From assembly GCA_028023455.1 (NCBI GenBank), contig JAQFVV010006275.1, positions 1,557,279-1,621,278 of the forward strand: DNA of 64,000 bases, given 5' to 3'. Below, in pieces: positions 20,151-32,325 of the stretch. Origin of the DNA: Epiperipatus broadwayi. Taxonomy: Eukaryota; Onychophora; Udeonychophora; Euonychophora; Peripatidae. A model generated the notes under the pieces. The model did no database searches and was not told where the DNA came from. It was given only the letters and a program-made list of their open reading frames with translations. The translations under genes were made by a program, and so were the position numbers. Position 1 is the first letter of the stretch, and each line of letters starts with the position of its first letter.

Positions 20151-21130
20151 AATGTATACATATTGTATTTAATATTTGTTTAACTTTACAGAAGTATATG
20201 GATTTTTTACATTGTATAGTTGAAAATGTCTCTAAAGTATTAATGGCACAAGACTTTGAAATATAATTAAAATACTTAACAATAATTTAAATAATATATG
20301 AAATTAATATAGTATCATAATTGAGTTTTCTTAAATTGCAGTTAAAATTTAATTTCAAAAGTCAGTCATGAAAAAAATCTTTTGGAAAAATGCTAAACTT
20401 TTTATTATATGTTTGCAAAGAGTTTTTCTATAATAATTTGAAAAAAAATAGATCTTTTGTTTGTTTGTTTATTTAAAGTAAATATAAGAACAACTCTTCT
20501 AAAAAAATTCAGCCATCTATCAGACAGCAAATGGAAATTAAGTAAATATAAAAACTGTTTCATTAATAAATTGTAGGTGCAATAGTTCTTACTCCACTCT
20601 GTACAAATGTCACAACCACATACTGCTGAAAATTTAAATATTAAATATAAATTTTAATATATACATGTGGTTTCTATTATTTTTTTATAATCAAAAATAA
20701 TAATAATAAATAACAACTTACTGATTAGTTCTTTTTTTTTTTCTTTCATTGAAAGTTTATTTTTAAAAATTTTTATATATTCCATATTTTCATGTCAGAT
20801 AATTTACAAATATTTTCCAATGAACTTGTAAGTGAAATTAGAACAAAAAATAAAACTAATAAAAAGACAAGATAGAAGTATGATACTAATGTCAATTAAA
20901 CTTAATATAACAACATTTTCTTAGATGAGTCCTGGTTTTTCAAAATTTCTTTTTACACTGTATATATGCATTAATGTATTTATTGTACTATGATTATCTT
21001 TTAATGAGTGTGTATTTAAATAAAATGTTATTTAAATAAATCCTAACCCATGTGAAAATAATCTAGTTATTATACAATTTAAAGAGATTCCTTATAAGTC
21101 ACAATGGTAGACATCAGTTCTAGAAAGCTA
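20151..21130. other. AT-rich stretch without recognised gene
   Basis: AT-rich with TA-rich and T-run segments (for example 20720-20740). No frame, repeat or RNA gene that I can support. Confidence 0.5.
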
Positions 21131-21131
21131 C

Positions 21132-21331
21132 TAAACATCACATGATCACCATTCTTTATGCTTACACAAGCAGTTAACACAGAGCAAAACTCTTCATACA
21201 GTAATACCATCAAGGTACTAGATGGGGATTTTATTCACAAACCTTTTTGCATCCATTGATTACTCTGGCTTGCACTGTGTGGTGCTACAGTATGGAGAGT
21301 TTTGCCATTGTGTGAATTATGATTGATGTTA
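21132..21331. repeat. fold-back repeat family F1, copy a
   Basis: The left end is TAAACATCACATGATCACC and the right end is GATTGATGTTA, inverted versions of the same sequence. Inside, GCAAAACTCTTCATACAGTA is answered by TACAGTATGGAGAGTTTTGCC. Between them lies the family's inner block (CATCCATTGATTACTCTGGCTTGCACT) in one orientation. Compared with the other copies, the left end is complete and the right arm is shortened. No clear target duplication is seen for this copy. No coding capacity. Confidence 0.7.
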
Positions 21332-21360
21332 TTTTGCTGGCATTCCAGTCATTGTATTAC

Positions 21361-21380
21361 CCCCCCCCCCAAAAAAAAAA
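21361..21380 (+). repeat. C(10)A(10) homopolymer pair
   Basis: Ten C followed by ten A. The C run is a striking exception in this AT-rich window and a likely spot for sequencing-length error. Confidence 0.9.
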
Positions 21381-21442
21381 GATTAATTAAAAATTATTGT
21401 AGTCTATTAAATAAATATTAAATAATATATATTGTGTAGTCA

Positions 21443-21516
21443 AGCATTGGTGGTTGAGAGTTCAGTGACAGCTGCTTTACAAGCAGTTGTCCCAGGTTCA
21501 CTTCCTAGCTGATGCT
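21443..21516 (+). tRNA. tRNA-Val(UAC)-like sequence, probably a SINE head or tRNA pseudogene
   Basis: A 74-nt stretch that can fold as a tRNA. The outer strands AGCATTG and TGATGCT form a seven-pair acceptor stem with G-T pairs. CTGC-TTTACAA-GCAG makes an anticodon arm with TAC in the anticodon position, closely like animal tRNA-Val. The B-box region CCAGGTTCACTTCCTAG makes a T arm; the usual GGTTCGA is GGTTCAC. The D arm (GTGGTTGAGAG) is irregular. It is followed by AT-rich sequence and no CCA or clear terminator. It is more likely a SINE head or pseudogene than a working tRNA. Confidence 0.5.
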
Positions 21517-21519
21517 ATG

Positions 21520-24500
21520 ACACATGAGAAAATATATATATATTGTGTATAAGTTATGCAAATGTGAGAGTGGAGAAAATTAAATATTACTATGATTTGC
21601 TTTAGCAATAATAATCCACAGTATATTATTCTACATTAGAGCCATTTATGTAAGCAGAAATAATCAATGAATTCTAGACAATAATGCCAACTATTAGGTA
21701 TATATTATTTATTCATGCTTCTGTTAAAGCAGATGTTAAATGTAGGCTAAAGAAGAAATGTGATGTTATTCTAGAGATCATTTAAATGGCCAACTGCTGG
21801 TCAAAGACTTTTCCAACAATTCTTCACAGAGGAAGAGCGAATTGGAATGCATTATTCACTAATCAGGTTTACAATTACCAGGCAATGAAGGTTTGACATT
21901 TTTACTTTATTGTTTTATGGCTCTCTAAGTAATAGTTAGATATTCATTTATTGAGCAATATTAAATAAGGCATCCTAAACCCAACTAGAATCTGAAAATG
22001 CATTATGATGATTTACCTGAGTTGGATTCAAATCCATAATATGGGAATGGCAGACAGATGTGTTAACAATACACCCTAAGCCTCTTTATTTAAATATATT
22101 GCAATTTCATTAAAAATATGATTAAAATGCCATTCAGTTTATCTGATTTATTTATATATTAATAAATAGTTAAATTTAATACTTGAAACAATGATAGCAA
22201 AGCAAAGTTTTTGTTCCATCTAGCAATCTGAATTTACATATATAAAGCCAGTTTAAATAAGCAAATAGTTTATACTTTGTGGCTAATTATGAATCAAAAT
22301 ATATAAAATGCGCTAACACGCACAAGCACACAAAGCTAAAAACAAATAAAGCAAATATATATTATTTTAATATCTATTCATTAAATGGCTAAGCGCTTTC
22401 AAGGTTCAAGCCCTCATAATCATAGCCGTATTACAAAATATAATAAATTGACTTGGAGTGATGCAAATTTATGCAAATGAAATAATTATGCATTCCATTT
22501 CTTGGATATTTTGTAGCAAGAGTCTTTTCTATTGATGGCATCGCCATCTCTAGATATAAAGAAAGCTTATATCTTTGATTCTAAGACTGAATAAATAAAA
22601 CATTTATGTTACATATTATAATTATATTATAACACATGCCAAAACAATGTTATATTATAATGAAACAAACAATAACAACTTTATATTTAAAATAATACTT
22701 TTTTTTTTTAAATAAGCAGCTCACTAAAAAAAAAAAAAAACTTTTATCAGACAATTTAATATAAAATTCAATAATGAAAATTCCTGAATCAATTTCCAAC
22801 TGAAGAAAATAAACTTTAAAATCTTACTTCAGTGGCTTACATAAAATTATCTAAAGATTTAAGGTAGTGGTTTAATAACGCACATGAGATCCAAACTTAA
22901 TTTCTGTTCAGGTATCATATGATCTTTTGAGGAACTAACTATTTATTATTTATGATAGTGTTATCATATTCCATCCTTTTAGTGTTTGAATGCCCTCTGA
23001 TTTTTATTTCCTGAGCAATAATCAATCATGCAATTATATATTGGGAAATATAGAGAAATATTTAATATATAGTTAATTGCTAGAGAGATCGTGTGATGCT
23101 AAAGTTATCAAATGGCAGGTTAAACACAACCATTTCATTCAAAAAACATTAACTATTTGAAAATTGAACAAAAAAATATCTTTAGCTTTTGAATCCACCA
23201 TTTTAAACTATACTAAATCATGCAAGATAGGCAAGATTGTAAATAAAATAAAATGAAAATGTTTGTAGGCATATTTATTAAAAGCAAAAGTTTTAATTTT
23301 GAGGTGGTCATTTCTCCTGATCTAGTTTTTTATAATAATGATTTTTTTTTCCATACTAGCCATAATGTTTTTTTATAGTTTTTTTATAGTTTCACAGTCA
23401 TTTATCAAAAGAAATTCAAGTTCTGAATTATTAAAAATTAATTTTACTAATTATTTTATATTTTTAAAAAACATTTTTAATTATAAATATAAGATTTTTT
23501 TTTTTTTTTTTTTTAAAAAGCATTGTAATTTTTTTAAAAAAAGCTTATTTAATTCTATTTGTACAAAATTTTCTTTATAATTGCTTTAGCAATGGTAAAA
23601 ATCTTAGTTAGTAAGTATAATACATTAGGATTTTATAACTTATTTTTTTATAAATTTTGAGATAATCAGTTAAATTAAAATTTAAACTAGTGTTAATAAG
23701 TTCCTAGACTGTATTCTTATTATGTCTTTTGCAAATAATATATTTTATCTCATAATTTATAAAAGATATTGATCAGTATTTTTTTGCATATACAGTAGTA
23801 TCCTTTAAAATCTAAATAGTAAATGACCTAATTTCTCCCATAATTCTATAGTAGACTGTCCCCTAAATCATTCTGTTAGTGCAGAAGACTGTCATTTTTA
23901 TCTCAAATTAATAAATGGTCAGATTATGTTATCTGTCAGGTATATTTCAAAACAGATTTTAATCTGGAGTGTTTCATTTGTTCTCCATATTTCATTAACT
24001 TCTCTCATAATACTACTATTCCCAATTATCTTAATAATAAAACCATTTGGTTAAAAAATCACGTGTCTCTCTAACCTAGTTATATTCAAGAAAAGTGTTC
24101 ATTACTTGCATAACTAGTGTTTGCTACCTATTTAGATTAATTGATCAAATAATCAGAAAAAGTCACAAAAGTCTTTTATTGCTTCATCTTAATATCACTG
24201 CATATTCTATTCTCTTACTTGATAATCTTTTATTGATTCTTAAAAACTCATGAACATTCCATTTGTTCTTAGCATATTAAATGATTTTCACTTAACTAAT
24301 ATGGGCAAACTATTTCATCCAACTTAAAAAACACATCATTAGCACTTCTGGTTATCACACTCAAAGTCTAATTAAATCATCACTTGAATCAATAATGAAA
24401 ATTTAAAGATCCAATTAAGCATTTTCCCTTAAAACTACAGCACATTGTAAACATTTGATTCATTGATGCAACAATTTGTGGGCAACTTGTTTAATGATGT

Positions 24501-27265
24501 TTCTGTATGAATCTGATGAATGTTGCAGTTGGTAAATTAAATTCATTTGGTAAATAATACATTTGAATTCTTAATCTCATCTGTTTTAATTAACACACTA
24601 TCCCATTTGAAGATATGGATTGAACTTAAACCGTGTTAATCAATCTTTTCTTTTAGACCGCATCCATTGCATTTATTAAATATTTTATTTAGAAAGAACT
24701 TTTCCCCACAAATTTTTCTTTTGAGCATGGTTATTTAATCGATAAGCTTAATATCAATTTTTCTGGCAGGTGTTTCATTTCATATAAAGTTTTCTACTCT
24801 CAGTAAAATCTCTGGATAATTCTTGCTAGTTAAACTTCTTATTCAACCTCTTTCATGAAACTAATTCTACTAAACAATACCTCATCTCTAAATTAAGTTT
24901 AGCAACCTATACAAGAAATATTCAGAAGACATTCCATTTATTCTAAACATGGGTATACAATGCGTAAATTAAACTACCAGTCTTTCAAAATACTATTATG
25001 CAATTATATTAAAAATTTGATTACGCATAATGTTTACATTGTTTTGTACATTCTGAGAGCAATTTAGACAGATGTGCTTATTTTTATTTGGTGGTGAAAG
25101 AAATAATGTTAAAAAACGTGATTAAGATTGGTTTATCATATTTATTTATATATTTAAGTTTCTACCCAGGAAATTCATATTTAAATAGCTTTCAAGCATT
25201 TCCTCCAATAGTGCAATTTGGTAAGCTGATTTTACTTTATTTTCTGTTCACAGAATAACCTTCCTTGTTTTTGAAATTGTTGTCAACAAAAAAAGTGCTA
25301 TATGTGCATGCCAAATTTTATATATATTTTTTTTATTTAGTTAAAAGGAGTTTGTTTTGCATAAAAGGAAAAAAAATGCCATCAAAATAAAAAAATCTAT
25401 GAAAGATATGGGTGTACATATAGATAAAATTAAATGGTAAAACAAAATTCAAATAACCACTCATAGCTCTTATAGAGGAAAAATGCATCACTCAATGGGC
25501 TTAAAAACCATCTGGTGGTTTGGGGTTGAAATTTCTCTTCCTTTACTTATCTTCAATAGATGTTCATTTATTAATAGTGAATGAATTGTTAATTTGACTA
25601 AAATCTGACTATTTGGAAACAAAAATAAAATTCAAGATTCACCCAGCAGACTTGAACGTTTACCATAGATATGGAAGGTGGATATGTTCCTATTATATCA
25701 CACAGTCCTTTTAGATGTATTTATGTATGTGCATAAAGTGATTTTGAATTTAGAGAACATTTTGCTGCTGAATATACTGTTAAATTACAAATGGTAGTTT
25801 TCCATTATTTTCAATCTAAACCATTGGAAATTATTATACTCATTTATAAATAGTTTCTAAAGATGACAACAAACTGAACTATATAGATAGATCCAAAATT
25901 AATTCATCACTGTGGACTGACAAACTTTGTAGTGTGCAACAGAGCAGTTATTTATATAATTTCTTAATTATAAAAACTCAGTTAACTTATGAAATTGTTT
26001 TAGTTCACATAATGAACTAATTAACAAATGATTTAGATGTGGAAACATTACATTAGATAAAAATTATGTTCTAGAAATAGAAAAAAAAAAAAAACTTAAT
26101 TGTTACTATTATGTTTTTAGAAGAGGAAACAGGTTAATAACAAATTATTCAACTTTAAGCATTAGTAAGTTCACATATTATTTGATCATCTTTATTTTAT
26201 CGTTATAATCAATTATCGTATGTTAATTAGGTAGATAATGGCTAATCTTTTGTAAAACTTTACACATATATAATTATACTAAATATTTAATTAAATCGGT
26301 GTATATATACCATTAATATAAGATTTTTCATAATATATTTTTATGATTACATGATCACACCAAGGTCTGTATATATAGACTCAAATATTTATCTCTACAT
26401 ATTAAATAAAATTCAATATGTATATAATGCATATATACATGTGTGTGTATATATATATAAACTCATTTACAGATACTCTGAGATATATTACATTTTATTA
26501 GTTCATTAAATTTGATATTCAAAAGTTCTATTACTATTATCATCATCATCAATTGTAGCACTATTTAGAATGCATTTTTTCCTTTTTCTTATACAAATTT
26601 CTGATTCTGTAATATTCTTCCTAACATTTTTCTCCTGCCATAGGTTAATATGGAATATAGAGTAACAATTTTCAGTGCTGCTGATTTTAAATATATATTA
26701 AGTATATGTTATATTGATTTCTTAGAATTAAATAAATGTATGTAAATAATACATAAATAGTTGAATGATTTGTTGTTCAGAAGTTCAAATGAAATTTGAA
26801 TACCGGAAGTTAAGTTGTGATCTATAGATTTTGAGGCTCAAAGTTTTCCACTTTACCACTGCATTAAAACATACCAGGTATGAAAATAATAAATATAAAC
26901 AAATACTTGAGGCCTCTGAAAATGGATAATTATAACAAAAATGTCCAGTGAACATCTATCTATACTACAGATTCTATAAAAATACCTAATTTTATACACA
27001 GAAATAGATTTAAAGAAAATATTAAACTAAAAACGAAATAAATATTTTAGATTTATGCAAATAAATAAAATAAAAAATTCAGGGTTTATATTAAAGCTCT
27101 AAAATTGAGAAGTTAGAATAAATTGTGTTATGAGAATGGTAAACCATAGAAAGCTACCATCGATAATGAAATGCTTTTGCTGGATCGTAGTACACTTTAT
27201 TGGCTAAATAGACTACATGCCTTCACACAAAGAACTTTATATACTTTCATACAGTGTACTTATTT
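21520..27265. other. long AT-rich stretch, no recognised gene
   Basis: No frame in this 5.7 kb carries a recognisable domain. The 80-codon frame at 23338-23580 is almost pure F/I/K/N from T and A runs. A T-arm-like AAGGTTCAAGCCCTCATAATC occurs at 22400-22420 and a weak tRNA-like pair of boxes on the minus strand at 26790-26870, both possible SINE traces. The plus strand at 23900-25000 is pyrimidine-rich, as if it were the complement of an old decayed coding repeat, but I cannot name it. This may be intron of the leftward gene proposed at 36 kb. Confidence 0.45.
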
Positions 27266-27900
27266 TAAAAACCTGTGGTATTAGCTCTGTTTTATTTTTT
27301 TTACTGTCAACCAATGATCTATTTTTTAACAATGAATTTCTTCATATAATATTCAGTCTTTCTTAAATAACATTGATATCTTATTATTTTACACATATTT
27401 CTTCTAGTTTGTCTTTTTAATATTCCCATCAGATTTTAAGATTTCCCAGAGATCATATCAGGAACCATAGCCTTTTCCCCCTAGGATTACAAAGATTGGT
27501 TTTAATCTCGTCAATCTGAATATCTATTTAAATCTAAATAATTTGACAAATGGAAATATCATTTAATGCAGTCATTGCAATTCTAGTATTATTATTCAAA
27601 AGATGAGCAAAATATTTCCATTTTATCAAAATTTTGTAATTATCAAATAAGAATTCTACTTATTAATTTAAGAGGACTGTGGTATATTTCAAATCTTTAT
27701 GTTATTTTAGTGTCAAAAACCATCTAAAATAAATAATTAGTTAATATCTGCATCTCTATATTTAAAGTTAACCTACCAACTATTATTATCTTCCTGACAA
27801 TTATTTAAATTCTGCCTTTAAATTCCTCCATTACTTGTGAAGATCCACATTTATTTTAGTATTTAACCAAGACTATAATACCAATACAACCTTGTCAGAA
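27265..27900 (-). pseudogene. trace of a second RTE-like LINE
   Basis: On the minus strand, with several frame changes, blocks recognisable from RTE-like LINE polymerases appear in order: SSQVMEEFKGRI (about 27830-27795), a DADILTNYL-like block (about 27750), and a GK-PDMIS-G/EILKSDGNI block (about 27480-27425), the entry to the RT domain. Everything else is eroded. It is unlinked to the copy at 1.9-6.2 kb and more decayed. I am moderately sure of the class and unsure of the ends. Confidence 0.4.
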
Positions 27901-30900
27901 AACCAATCTTTTTTTTTTAATGAATGCAGGAGTAATTTAAAACAAGTTTATAAATTCAAATTGGTATTACTAGGAATTGACAGCTGAAATTTGGCACGAA
28001 CAGCAGCTATTTTTAAAGAATGGACAACAAATTTTCTACCAATGTGCTTGGATCAGAATCTATTTCATCATTTTAATCCTAGTTATGGTACTCAATGATC
28101 TGTTCAATTATTTGTATTTATAAATGTTTGTGTATTATTGTTATTATTATTTATCCTTATTCCTAAACATGAATGCTTCCAAATTCTTTTATTATAATTT
28201 TTGTCTATGCAAAGTTTTATAATAATTAATCAATATCTTGTGCAAAAATTTAATAAGAACTGACTTGTTATTAAATTTTAAGTTTACAGAACTAATATCG
28301 TTATTTGTAATAACTTTGGGTCATAATTTGTGTTCCTACAAATAAGTAAGCGCCTTAGGATCTTTTATTGGCACTCTTACAATAGTCTTATCTAACAAGG
28401 AATAAAAGCTTTATCTTCAGAATTATATTAAATGTTAAAATATAAGCACTAATAAAATGGGCACAGATATAATTGCACAAAATTAATGAAACATTTTATT
28501 AGTATATCCAAGAATTCTAAAAATAGAATGCAACAATATAGACTTTACAGAGAATCTAATACTGCATAGTTTCTTCTTTTTTTTAACTCAATAAACCGCC
28601 TTTTAGTCATACATCTAGTCAATTGAATTTTCTTCTTGAAGACAAGTATATTAAGAACAATTATATCAGTCTTAAACATTGAAAAGTTCAGTTCTAGGCT
28701 CAGAGCTTATAAAGTCTACATCAAACAAAGTACACAATGCGAATGCAACACTTCAAATATTTTATCTATCAGTTACCGTTATTGGCATCACAACTATTTC
28801 TAATGATTAAATGAGCAATCCTCCAAGCACAGTTATCTATCCAGATTTTGCAAGATAGACCATTCTAAACCATCTTGTCTAGGTTCTTCTATTCTAGCTT
28901 CCTGAAAACAAAACATATACCAAGTAAAGCACATATCCACAAATTACTATTAGTGATTATATTGCAGTTCATTATTATTTATAGTTCATTGTGTAAGATC
29001 ACAATTAAGAATGCCAATCTCTCAGATTTATTCCCATACAAAAAAGAAATAAGAAATCAGAATTATTATATAATTAATGGATAGAAATGTATATAAACAC
29101 ACAAAACCATCGTCATAGTAGAGGAAAAACTAATGGCCTGGAGTGATGACAACTAATTCAAAATAATCTAATTAAATAACAAAATAAAATAAAATGGTAA
29201 TATTTATTTGATATTTACAATACATTCTATTTATTAAATTTATTTTTATATTGATATAGCAGTATTACATCACTAATAACAGTATGGGCTTAAATTCATT
29301 TATTTCTGTTTTGTTATTCTTAACATTTATTTTTATTTTGTATGTGTAACATGCAATTTGTGATCTATTTTTGAATCTAAGATTTCATTTCACAACCATA
29401 AGTTAAAGCCTTTTTTAAAAACAAATATATTGACATGTTTTTTTAAATGGTCAACCAGCAAAATATATTTATTTTTATTCTATTTATTCACTCCAATATA
29501 CTGTTTCTACATAAGACAAATTCTTCAAAAGTGCCTTAATTAAAATAAAATTTCATTCATTAATTTGAATCATTAGAATATTTTGGATATAACAGTTTTT
29601 ACTATATTTTTTAAGCTTTAAATATAATCCTGATTTATATCAAATCAGGTTGAAATAATGAATTCAATTTGACATCATAAAATAATTTTTAGCAGATGAT
29701 AAACTATGTAACATTAAACAAATATCTATCAAAAATCATTATGCAAACTCAACATGTTTGCTTATGTATATTTTTTTTTTAAAAAAAAAACTAATTTCCC
29801 TAGATAAACATTGTTTATAATAGATGAGCTAACAGGAAAAATGAATTTTAAAATGTATTTTTGAAAAGAAAAAAAAATTCAGCAAGTAAATTTGTTGTGA
29901 TAACAAAATTACCAAGAATAAATATTTATAATTAATGGGGATTTCAACACAGACTTTCAAGCTTCCTCCAGTCATCCAATCTATTTTATATAACCAATAC
30001 ACATGACCACATACATGTCAAAAATATAAATAATATCCAATTTAGTATCTTGAGCTCATATGTACTGGTTACATAAGATAGAGTGGATGACTGAAGAGAA
30101 CTTGAAATTGTGTTCAAATCCCTTTTAATTACATCTATCTTAAGTATATACAATATACATGTTTTCATATATAATATTTATCCAAATAATTCTAATTGAT
30201 CATAGTAACATACATACATGGATAGGAAATTCAAGACTGCTTAATTAACACAAATATAATAATCAACACAAATATAATAATTAAAAATATAGCATCAATA
30301 GTGAGACAAACTGACATATTTATACTGGGCAAAGATGGTACCACAGAATAATTACTATGAAGCAACTATGATAGCAAACATTTTATTACAAAACATATAG
30401 AGATCAAATATTAGCAGAAACATACCTAAGCATATGTAAAGATGCATATTTAAGGTAATGAAATCAATATTATATTCAGTGATGATTTCATATAAATAAA
30501 TTTAAAATAGTTAGGCTTACATCTAGCAGTCAATTAGGAAAATGACTGATTTAACTATCATTCATGAACATCATACTGCTTGGCTCTCATGCATTTAGTC
30601 AGTCTTTTCCAGTGTACATTTGTAGACAATTGATATATGTAGGGTATATGGTAGAAATGTTATAACTATAGGGTACAACCACACTATCTTTTATCAATGA
30701 TTACAAGCCATCTGAATACTTTTTTAATCTGCATAATCTTCAGCCTTCTCAGCATGAAATATAAATGTTCCCTTATAAAGGTAATCCATGCAAGTATTTT
30801 TTTGAAGATTCTGCTATGCTTCAGAATTGAGAAAATGCTGATCTAGCATGTATATTTCATTACAGCATTAAAACTTATTATAATCACATAACATGAGTCC

Positions 30901-31259
30901 TGCTACATTACACATCATAACAATCATACAAGATACTGACTAGACTATCATGATATTATCTTAAGATTACAAAAAATATATCTTTATAATTATACAGAAA
31001 AGACTTTTTCAGCATATAATTTTGTGCTCTTTTCAATATTAAATGTTACGTGATTTTGACTGTTAATATATTATTACATACATGGAGACACTTTTTGTTT
31101 TATAATACAAAAAAAAAAAAACTAACAATAATAATAAATATATAAATTGTGAATAAAAATAAAATTATGATACAGCAATTCAAATTGTTAAAAATTCAAT
31201 AAAGGTTGAAATAAATTAATTATATAACATAAGAAATACACGGTATGGATAAAAATACA
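27901..31259. other. AT-rich stretch without recognised gene
   Basis: Short frames at 28875-29084 (plus) and 29986-30168 (minus) have no domain. A short imperfect repeat ACACAAATATAATAAT occurs twice at 30249-30283. Nothing else is supported. Confidence 0.45.
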
Positions 31260-32325
31260 CTTTATACAAATTTTTATTTATTTTTAATTGGCCAATTGTT
31301 AATTAAATTTATTGAAGTTATATATACAATATAATTTGCTATATTTATCTTTTTTTTGAATCTTCAATATAATTTAAAGATTTAATATTTTTTATGCAGC
31401 ATTTATTTTATATGCCTAAGTTAAATAATGAATGTATAAGGGAGATTTATTATCTCTTTTATTAACTGCATTGTTATGTTCTTTGACTCTTATTTTTGTT
31501 TCCCTACATGACAATAGTAAATCATATTGCAAAGATCATAGTTAATTTTATATACGATTCCTTTTTTTATATTTTATATCACCTTTTGTTTTTATAACTA
31601 CATATTAATTTTTATGTGAAGCATAAGAAATGGTGATCATGTGATATTAATTTTTCCAGACTTTTACTACTTGACTATCCACTATTTATATCTTTATCAA
31701 CATAACTGCTGTTTTTTTATTAATGTATTATACATTTTAGAATAATATGAACATTTGGATCCATTTTTTATTTGAATTATTATTAGTATCATTATAATTA
31801 TTTTTCATAGAAATGTTACTATTTAATATAGAATTTTTTACAATTAAAAATTTTATATTTTAAATATTTTTAAGATTACATCTATAATCTTTATATAATT
31901 CAATAAACCATTTCTTTTGTAAATTATCTATATTTTTATTTGTATTATATGTATCATTTCTATATCTTAAAAATACGCTAATAACAAACAAAAGTTATAT
32001 TGATATTGGATGGATAAATAGTAAAAGTCTGAAAAATTAATGTGCAGTAATAAAACAAAAGATGATATAAAATATAAAAAAGGAATCATATACAAGGAAA
32101 CGGATAAAAAAAGCCAAAAAACATAATAGTACAATTAATAAAAGAGATGATAAATCTACTTTATAAATTCACTACTTAACATATGGTCATAAAATAGATG
32201 TTATAAAAAATATTAAACCTTTAAATTACATTAAAAATTCAAAAAGAAGACAAATATATAAAATAAATTATATTGGACATAATAAAGATAATTGTAAGAA
32301 TATATATAAAAATTCAATAATATAA
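31260..32325. mobile_element. Penelope-like element ends in inverted pair (GIY-YIG remnants)
   Basis: Two inverted arms of about 400 bp (31265-31720 minus, 31975-32320 plus) each encode the C-terminal GIY-YIG endonuclease region of a Penelope-like retroelement. The minus arm reads GIVYKINYDLCN (about 31570-31535), then RVKEHNNAVNKRDNKS and LYIHYL (31493-31425). The plus arm reads KKHNSTINKRDDKS and IHYLTYGHKIDVIKNIKPL, then IKNSKRRQIYKI (32118-32255), but has lost the GIY-YIG core between GIIYK and the KKH block. Stops and shifts make both dead. Known Penelope-like elements often insert as partial or inverted tandem copies, which fits. The ~250-bp centre is AT-rich and unreadable. A 30-bp F1 fragment interrupts the left arm at 31614. 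Confidence 0.7.
31614..31643 (-). repeat. 30-bp micro-insertion of family F1 end, 12-bp duplication
   Basis: The left Penelope-like arm contains extra sequence absent from the right arm. The extra 30 bp include GCATAAGAAATGGTGATCATGTG, the reverse complement of the constant end of family F1. It is bounded by a perfect 12-bp direct repeat ATATTAATTTTT at 31602-31613 and 31644-31655; the right arm has this site only once (in diverged form). So it is a tiny F1 copy consisting of little more than its terminal 25 bp. Confidence 0.75.

Noticed and set aside
23900-25000. Possible decayed C2H2 zinc-finger array on the minus strand (HQIHT-like and TTTGTGGGGAAAAG-like pieces)
   Set aside because: The Cys/His spacing is not preserved, the pieces do not recur at the 84-bp period expected of finger arrays, and the matches are short.
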